Source of the DNA: Chlamydomonas reinhardtii
Taxonomy: Eukaryota > Chlorophyta > Chlorophyceae > Chlamydomonadales > Chlamydomonadaceae
Direction: 5' to 3'
NCBI RefSeq assembly: GCF_000002595.2
Contig: NC_057016.1
Location: 1,246,735-1,310,734, forward strand
Length of the DNA: 64,000 bases
The notes under the pieces were generated by a model. The model was not told the origin of the DNA, searched no databases, and was given only the letters and a program-made list of their open reading frames with translations. Position 1 is the stretch's first letter, and each line of letters begins with the position of its first letter. Position numbers and translations under genes: made by a program. This document shows, in pieces, positions 56,270-64,000 of this stretch.

Positions 56270-58842
56270 AGCAGCCATGCAAGGTGGGCGGACGGGGTAT
56301 GGGCCGAGGCATCGGAGGCACCTATTCAGCATGGCCCCTCTGGCCACAGCTGGCAGCCACATAACGCATGCGACCGTGGGTCGCTGTATGGGGCATCGAC
56401 GGTATGGGGCTCTGATGACACAAGCTGTGGTGTCAGCCGCGGCGGGGGCATGAGGGAGGGGCCTGGCAGCTGTGGGGGCAGTCGGCCAACGGACCGTGTC
56501 AAGGGCGGCTACGTCGTGTATGAGGCGCCAGTGGGACCCCAAATGGGGCGCCGTCCAGGCCAATTTTGCAACCCTTGCCCCCATTCACATGGCGTGTGCA
56601 CGCTGTTGCGCTTGGAGTGTCATCTCACGCTGGCCCCGCATGCGACAACTTAACGCCACCAAACAAGCGTTGCTGGCTCCGTGACCCTCAACCACCGCTG
56701 CAGGCGTGCCATGGATACACCTTGGAGCTGCGACCCTGCGCCATCGCAACCAACAGTGCGGCAGCAGCAGGCGACATGGCAGCAACAACAGGGGTTCCCT
56801 ATGACAAAACTTGTTGGCGGCATGCGGCACGGAGCATGGCAAGTTCATGCAAGCGGAGGAGTGGGCGCGCCAGCAGCTCATGAGATGGGTGTTATAGTTG
56901 AAGGATTGTGGTGTGGGCTCGGCCCACTTTTCCCTGGAAGGGGGCTGCACCTCTCTTGTCAAATGAGGAGGTAATGTGCACTGGGGAGAAGGGCAGGGCT
57001 TGGGTGTAAGTGCCCGAGGTATGGCACAGGCCGTGCAGGTGCAGGAATGGCATGACGCTCGAAGGGCGCTAGAGTCTCAGTTTAACAACATGAACCAGGA
57101 GCAGTAAATGTCATAGAGACGCGGTGTGGGCACCGCACAGCTGTAAGTACCATGTGAGCCTGAAGAATATAGGTTTGTCACTGATCCCCAGCCGGCAAGG
57201 GGGGCGATGGGAAGGCGCCGCGGGAATGTGTTGCAGGAACATCAATACATCCCGTGGGGTACTGGGGCTGATTAATTGTTGCACTAGCCGCACTAGGGGG
57301 TGCACTCCAGAGTCTAGGGGTCAACGTGCAGGCACAGGCGCCCTGGGGGTATCCAACCTCGCGGCTGCGGGCGTGGGGCCGCACGCGGCCTCATGTCCCA
57401 TCACACCCATGCTGCCGCTGGACACGTGTGCGGGCGCGGGACTCACGCACTCACAGAGTCACGCTGCCCCTACAGTCTTATCGGTCGCCACACAATGCGA
57501 CATCTGTCCGACGCAGCCCTGGGCCGGGGGCTCTGGGGACCAGGGTACGTGTGTGGATGGTGGGGTAGCAAGGTGGCACGCCGGCGCGGTCTTACCTCGT
57601 GAGCTGCCGCCGGACTGCGAAAGACTTGGTGCAGTCGCCCCCGCTGCGTGACCTACCTGGGGATCCAACCTGATCCAACGCACTTTCGTCCGAAATGTAC
57701 CGGATTCCCGTCGAGCGCCGTTGCCGCGTCCCATTCTCACCTCGTATTACAGTTTAAGGATCTGCCGTTGCAGCATGGAAAACCTGCGGCAAGTAGTGGA
57801 CCCCGCACCAACGCAAAAACGGTGCGCACCACACTTGCGTCACCACATCAATACCCTTGTAGAAGCAACGGTACTAAGCAAATTTTCCGCCGTCGAACAT
57901 GCATCGTCTCTTCCCGCTTATGTTGCTGGCAGCTGTGCGTTGTTTGTTGCTACCGCGCGTCGCACCCATCTCCACACTGCTCCGTCATATTTTAAGTACT
58001 CACAGCCGTCACCGCGGTGACTGGTGCGTGAAGCCGCCACTCCACATCAAAACTCCTGCTGGAAACAAATACAACTGTATGCTCGAGCGCATATGTTGTC
58101 CTACAAACCCTTCAGTGCGTCCCAACCGTCAGACCAATGACAGCGCCCTGCCATCCATTCGTCCATGCTTGATCACGTGATATGGCGTGGCGGGGCGTGC
58201 CTACTCAGATTGTGTCAACACGTCTATCATTTGGCCCCATCCCGCCTACCTGTTCTGTCTCCGCAGTATTCGCCTCACACACGCATCCGCCATCTGGTTA
58301 CGCGATACATGGCCTGTCCCACACGTAACGGCATCCCTGTTGCCAGCTCGCCCGTATGCCATACCGGAAGGACAACAAGCAACCCACAATTGCCAGAATT
58401 CTGGGCACTAAGAGCTCGCATGCGCCGACACAGTCACCCCCCGCCAGAGACTTCGTAACCGCCAAGCGTTATTGCTGAGGTATGGCATACTGATTGTACT
58501 CACTCTGCTCGCTTGCGATGACATTGGGCCAAGCAGAGCTCTTGCAACCACTCGAAAGATACGGACACCCCGACCTGTCAACCTACAGCGCCCTCCGATG
58601 TGACACGCCCCCACGGTATTAGGGAAATCCGAGGCTCTCGCCCACACGCCGAACCTACATATGTGCCTCCAGTGCCTTATCCGCACATAGTTTCCACGCT
58701 GCGACGCCGGAATTTGAGGCGACTGTGCACTCGCCGCAACACCCGCACGGCCGGCATTGCCAAAGCCAACTCGGCCCCCGATTCTTGCCAGTGGTCGCAG
58801 CTTCTCTATATACATAACCAAGCCCAGCTCTTACCATAATAC
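56270..58842. other. Intergenic between convergent genes
   Basis: About 2.6 kb without supported exons. TGTAA at ~57007 could end the NDUFC2-like transcript. A perfect 14-base palindrome GTCACCGCGGTGAC lies at 58008-58021. Local GC falls toward 58,000, as in other spacers here. Confidence 0.5.
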
Positions 58843-58847
58843 TTACA
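58843..58847 (-). terminator. Poly(A) signal TGTAA of the histidine kinase gene
   Basis: TGTAA on the - strand, about 209 bases past the stop codon at 59058-59056. Confidence 0.75.
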
Positions 58848-59055
58848 AAGCTGCAGCGGTGCACACAACAGGCAGTGGCTAGCCACGGCGAGGAAACACA
58901 CTCGGTATGGGTGCGCGTGCCGCCATGCCCTATGGCCGCTTGTTATGCCCTGCTCGCTGCCCCCTCAGCTCCCAGCCATTCCCTCTCTCCCCCCCGTCCC
59001 TTGTGCCGGCTGCTTATCAGCTGCTCACGCGTGCTCGGCCCCTGCGCGCTGCTGC

Positions 59056-62000
59056 TCACACGGCCACGGGCGGCAGCGGGTTGCCACCGGCGCTGTTGCG
59101 CAGGGGCCTGCCGGAGCCGCTGCGCATGACGCGGGCCAGCTCCTCAATGCGGAAGGGCTTGACCAGGAACGCCTCAATGCCGGCCTCGCGGCAGCGCTCG
59201 TGCAGAGTCTGTGCGGACACACGGACAGGACAGGAATGCGCGTCAGCAGCGTCAGGCATGGGAACTGACAAGCTGGCTGATGGATGTGGGCTGTCATACG
59301 GAAGACAGGCAAAAGCACTGCAGCAGCCGCAGCAAGGACGTGCCCGCGGGCGCCCCGCCGGCCAGGGCCCCCGCCCGCCCAGTCGTCCGCCAGCCCGCCC
59401 GCCCGCCCGCCAGTGCACCCCCACCTGCACGGTGTCAGCGCTCAGCGCGATGATGCGCGGCCTGTCCTCGGGCTTGTAGGTCTCCTGGATGCGCTTGCTT
59501 GCCTCCAGCCCGTCCATCTCGGGCATGTGGATGTCCTGTGAGTGTACGCGTGTGGTAGTGCATATTTAAGGAAGTGCATAAGAGATGGGGAACCAACACA
59601 TCAACCAAAGGGCAGATGTTTCTGGTTGAGCGGAGCGTGCGGTGCGCGCTGCCGCTGCTGGTCGGCCTGCCCCGCCCCGTCATTCCCGCCGAACCCGCCT
59701 GAGCCCCGCCCCAACCCCAACGCGCTCACCATGAGAATGAGGTCGTACGTCTTCTTCTGCAACGCCGCCAGCACCTGCAGCCCGTTCTCCACCACATCCG
59801 GCGGCGTGCAGCCGCGCAGGATCTGCTGCAGCACCTTGAGCACCACCTTCTGATTCACCTTGTTGTCCTCCGCGATCAGAATGCGCAGGTGCTGCAGGTG
59901 CGACGTGCCGTTGCCGTTACCGTTGGCGCCGTTGGCGGGCGTTGGGGTTGCGGTTGCCAGGCCGAAGGCGGCCAGCGGGCCCGCAGAAGTCGGCGCGCGG
60001 GCGGTGGCCGGCGGCGCGAAGAGGGCAGCGGCACCGCTGCCGTTGGCGGGCGCCGCCGCCAGCGGCGGCCGCTGCCCGGCAGTTGAGGCGGCGGCGGCGG
60101 CGGCTATTGCCGCGGCGGCGACCGAATAAACTGGTGAGCCGAAGCCTCCATGCCCCGCGGTTGTGTTGGCGGCGGCCGCAGCAGCGAACGAGGACGGCGG
60201 CGGGACGGGTGCGGCCGCGGAGAGCGCTGCCGGCGCCGGCAGGGCAGGTGCCGCGGTGGGGCTGGGGAAGGGGATGAAGGGTCCCTTGCTATCGCCAGGG
60301 AGCGAGGGCAGCTCTGCACGGCACATGACGAGGGACGAGGAGGGCACGGACAAGGCACAGGGTCAGCAGAGAGCATACGCAGGCGTTGCAGTCAAACTTT
60401 GGATACATGCGCAGCCACCAACGTTAGGTGTAGCATGAAAATCGCAAAAGCCGCAAGCACGCCAGTACCAATACCAGTACCGATGCAAGTGCGGGGCTCA
60501 CCCGCATGCTCCGGAATGGACGGCGCCGCAGCAATCCTGCCCGGCGACGCACGCGTGCCAGCCACGCCCTTGCCGCCCAACACGCCCATGCCCAGGCCCG
60601 TAGGGCCGCCAGTGCCCCCGGCGCCGCTGCCGCCTCCACCACCTCCTCCACCGGCACCGCCGCCGCCGCCTGCTGCTGCTGCTGCTGCGCTCAGCACGCG
60701 CATCATGGCGGCTCGCTCCAGGGCTGAGTTGTCCAGCGAGGTGCGGCGCAGCATGGAGTCGGCGTCCGTGCCGCCGCGCCGCAGCCGCCAGGATTTGAGG
60801 TTCTGGAGGGATGAAGCATGTGCAGTTGTGCAAATGAGTGCACGTGTGAGCGTGTTTGCATCAAGAAAGATGTGATCGGCCGCGGTGTGGGATGGGGCTG
60901 GGATTGGGCAAGGATCGATCGACGCTCCGACCCGGTTACGGGCACACGCAACCAGTAGCCGCAGTGACAGCTGCTGACAGCGCTTCAACCCCAACCCGGC
61001 ACATCCCAAACGGCCATACCTCCCAGCACCGCGACCACCCACCCCAACACTGGCTCGCAGCAAGCACGCCACCACACGGCCACACCTGAATGCACTCGTT
61101 GGGAATGGGCGCGTTGGCCAGCTTGGGCGCGCCGCCAGCGCCCGTGCCGTTCCAGCGCAGCAGCGCCGTCGCCTTGACCAGCGCTGCCGCCAGGCGCCCG
61201 TGCCGCACCGGCAGCGCCGCCGCAACCACCAGCGGCTGCAGCGTGGGCGGCAGTGCCTCGCGGTCGCCCAGCGCCACCACCGCGCGGCCCTTCCAGCCGG
61301 CCTTGAAGGCCGGGACCAGGCGGTCCATGGACACGACCAGGATGTCAAACTGCGGCGGTGGCGGCGGTTGTGACGGCGGTTGTGACGGCGGTTGTGACGG
61401 CGGTGAGGGTGGTGGCGCTTGGGGCGGCTGGAGGTGGTGGGGCTGCGAGGAGGCGAGAGCGGCAGCAGGTGGCGGCGAGGGCGCGAGCTCCGGCAGCGCT
61501 GAGGCCAGCAGTGCTGACGGCGGTGAGCCCGCCACGTCGACATCGTGTGCGCCCACGGGCAACCGCAGCATGTCCAAGGAAGAGCCGTCGTCGCATGCGC
61601 CCGCGCCCGCGTCTCCATCAGTGGGCGCCGCGGCGGCAGACGCCAGTAACAGGCCGGCGGCGAGTGTGGGCGCCGATGCGTCTCCGCTGAAAGCTTCGTT
61701 CGCTGCGGCCGCGGCAGCAGCGAGGGCGCCGAGGACGCCGTCGGCGCCCGCTGCTGCTGCTGCCGGTGGCGGTGCCGCCGCCGCCGTGGACCAAGCCAGG
61801 CCGCCGGCGCCGCTGATGATGCTGCTGGCGCCGAGGCCGGGCGTGGTTGCTGAGCGGGCAGTGCGCGGCGCCGCAAGCTCTTGCTCAGCTTGCGGCGGCG
61901 CTGGCGGTGGCGTTGGCGGGGGTGCCGGCGGCGGCACGGCGCAGGCCCGCGCCTGCACCGCCACCAGGCCCAGCTGCCTGCAGCTGTTCCACACCTGCTG

Positions 62001-64000
62001 CGAGGTGGCGGCGTGGGAGATGTCGATCAGCACCGTGCGGCCCGTCAGCGCAGTGCGCTCCTCCACCGCCTCCGTTGCCGTCACACCGCGGCAGGCCGCC
62101 ACCGCAGCAGCAACGGAGGCGCCGCCGCTGGCGCCGCCGACACCGCTACCAGGCGTAACGGTACCGCTGCCGGTGCCGCTGCCGCCGCCGCCGCCGCCAG
62201 AGCGGCCAGCCGCCGGCAGGCCTGACGCGGCAAAGAAAGCGCCGAGCGGCGGCGGCGTACTAGGCGCGCTGCCGACGTCGCTGCCCAAGCTGCCGGCGCT
62301 GCGGATTGAGCCAGCGCCGGCGCTGCGGACCGAGCCAGCGCCCGCACTGCGGACGGTCCCGCTGGCTGTGCCTGCGGTCGCTGCGCCGCTGTCAGGCATG
62401 GGCGTGCCGTCAGGCCGCCACGGCGACGTGCGCAGCTCACGACCGCTGGCGCTGCCGCCGCGGCCGCTGGCGCTGCTGCCACTGCTCGTGCGGGAGCCGT
62501 CCGGCGGCGGCCGGCCCCGCGCGGCGCCCGCCGCCATCGCGCCGACGCCGCCGTCGCTGCCCATGGCGGCGGCGGCGGCCGCCGCGGAGGCGGCGGCGAT
62601 GGCGCTGGCGCCGCCGATGGGCAGGTAGTTTGGATCGTCGGTGGAGGTGCGCGGTGTGCAGCCCTCGGCCGGCGTCGCTAGCGGCGTCGACCGGGCGCTG
62701 CTGCCGCCGCTGCTGGCAGACCAGACGCTGTCGTCGCCGCCTGCGCCACTGCCGCCGCCGCTGCCGCCGCCGCTGCCGGGAATGGCGGCGCCGCCGACGC
62801 CACCACCGACGTAGCCGACCACGTAGCCGACGCCGCCGCGGCCGACGCCGCCGTCGCCCAGCGGCGTGCCTGGCGGCGCCCAGTCCGCCGCCAGCGTGAA
62901 ATGGAACGTGGATCCGGCACCTAGCTTGGATTCCACCCAAATGTCGCCATGCATCAGCTGCGCCAGCCGCTTGCTGATGGCTAGCCCCAGACCGGTGCCG
63001 CCGTAGCGACGGCTCATGGTCTCGCTGCCCTGACGGAAGTGCTGGAACAGCTTCTTTGCAGACTCCTCACCGATGCCGATGCCCGTGTCCGTCACCGCGA
63101 AATGCACAACCCAGCCATCCGGCCCACCGTAGACGTTATCAGCGCCGCTACTGCCGTTGCCGTTTCCAGCGCCGGCTGTGGCAGCAGCACTGACGCCAGT
63201 GGTGGTGAGGGCGGTGGTGGTGGAGGTGCAGGCGCCGGGCGGGGCCAGCGGAGCGGCTGTGTGGGGGTTGCGGCAGTCAGCCGCCCGCCGCACCTCCAGC
63301 CGCACCACCACCTCGCCCTTCTCGGTGAACTTGACCGCGTTGGACAGCAGGTTCGCCAGCACCTGCGTTTTTGCAATTGAGCACATGATTGTTCATTTGA
63401 ACACAACAGAAAAGAGAGCGCAAGCGTACCGCACAGCTGGCATGGAGCTTTTGCCAAGTGCACTTGTTAGCGGCTCAGCCTAACCTCCGCCACTCATTTG
63501 TGCCGCCTGTGCCCCGCACAACCACACCCATACCCACCGACCCACCCAGTCCCACACACACCACAACCACCCACACACCCGCACCTGTCGTAGCCTCACG
63601 GGGTCGGCCAGCAGCGGCCGCTCCAGGGCCTGGTCTGCGGCGAGGTAGGCCAGCGCCAGGCCCTTCTTGGCGGCCTCCGCGGCCACCAGGTCGATACATG
63701 CCTCCGTGGCCTGCGGAGGGGTACGAGGAGGATGCGGGAAGGAGTAAGAACGAGGGGGAGGAGAAAGGAGGAGGGGGGTTGCCGTGTATGCCCGAGCCCC
63801 ACGAGGACGACCCATCATCGGACAGCAGGAGGAGGCGCAGGAGGAGCGGAGCAGCAGGACAGCGGGACAAGCATACGGCATGCTGATGATTTACGGTAAG
63901 CACGGGAATCCGTGCTTCTGAGAACGCTGGGGCGCGTGCCTGCCCCCCACCCGCCCTGTTCAGCAGTTCCCCACGTACCTGTCTCAGGCACAGCGGCCGC
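59056..64000 (-). CDS. Hybrid sensor histidine kinase, C-terminal part (5' end outside window)
   Basis: Two-component phosphorelay protein. Exons in the window: >64000-63979, 63710-63585, 63362-61086, 60802-60502, 60313-59730, 59535-59425 and 59208-59056, covering about 1190 residues. The sensor and most of the phospho-accepting His region lie beyond the window. The segment before the ATPase ([24 protein letters not shown]) is typical of hybrid kinases. The ATPase domain has the N box [11 protein letters not shown]1 DTGIGI, F box FQHFRQGS and G2 [13 protein letters not shown]. About 230 low-complexity residues follow, then a degenerate receiver ([16 protein letters not shown] ... [15 protein letters not shown]). 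A complete receiver comes last: acidic pocket [11 protein letters not shown], phospho-acceptor Asp in DIHMPEMDG at an exon edge (59535), and Lys in FLVKPF. Long Ala/Gly/Pro linkers separate the domains. Confidence 0.92.

Noticed and set aside
58008-58021. Perfect palindrome GTCACCGCGGTGAC
   Set aside because: A single 14-base palindrome in a spacer with no gene context; recorded but not interpreted.
61090-62628. 512-codon + strand open frame
   Set aside because: Antisense shadow of the Ala/Gly/Ser linker region of the histidine kinase.

Overview
The window reads as nuclear DNA of a volvocine green alga, Chlamydomonas or a close relative. The evidence is high GC, many short exons bounded by GTGAGT/GTGCGT-type donors and CAG acceptors, TGTAA-type poly(A) signals, long (TG)n/(CA)n tracts in introns, a methionine sulfoxide reductase with an in-frame TGA in its catalytic motif, and a CTR copper transporter carrying the algal Cys-Met motif. 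There is no sign of bacterial operons, CRISPR arrays or intact mobile elements. All gene models were built by hand from reading frame, splice-site phase and protein-family fit. Exon edges are therefore predictions, although the phases close exactly in every model given.

Layout, left to right. 1-3895 (-): a TIR-like/TPR protein with a myristoylation-type N terminus, cut by the window start. 4282-7040 (-): cytidine deaminase. 8237-12752 (-): CTR-type copper transporter with three Cys-Met motifs and an assembly gap in one intron. 14629-18082 (-): unrecognised 761-residue protein. 18861-24448 (+): secreted GH18 chitinase with four hevein-type chitin-binding domains. 25892-26806 (+): unrecognised 214-residue protein. 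28620-30748 (+): plastid-targeted small membrane protein. 32966-34728 (-): selenoprotein MsrA. 34929-40753 (+): large Gly/Ser/Ala-rich membrane or secreted protein. 41005-41841 (+): proteasome assembly chaperone 3. 44512-54148 (-): very large ARID-HMG-box chromatin protein, rich in Gln. 55166-55706 (-): PET117-like cytochrome oxidase assembly factor. 56009-56269 (+): probable NDUFC2-like complex I subunit, divergent from PET117. 59056-64000 (-): C-terminal part of a hybrid histidine kinase, cut by the window end.

Most neighbours are functionally unrelated, as is normal in this lineage. The exception is the PET117/NDUFC2-like pair, two respiratory-chain genes sharing a 302-base divergent promoter. 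The most notable points are the selenocysteine codon of MsrA with its still unlocated SECIS, a strand-polarised arrangement of TG and CA repeats around splice sites, the repeated Cys-Met motif of the copper transporter, a possible cassette exon in the middle of the cytidine deaminase active-site region, and the giant ARID-HMG protein. I found no clearly new multi-gene system.
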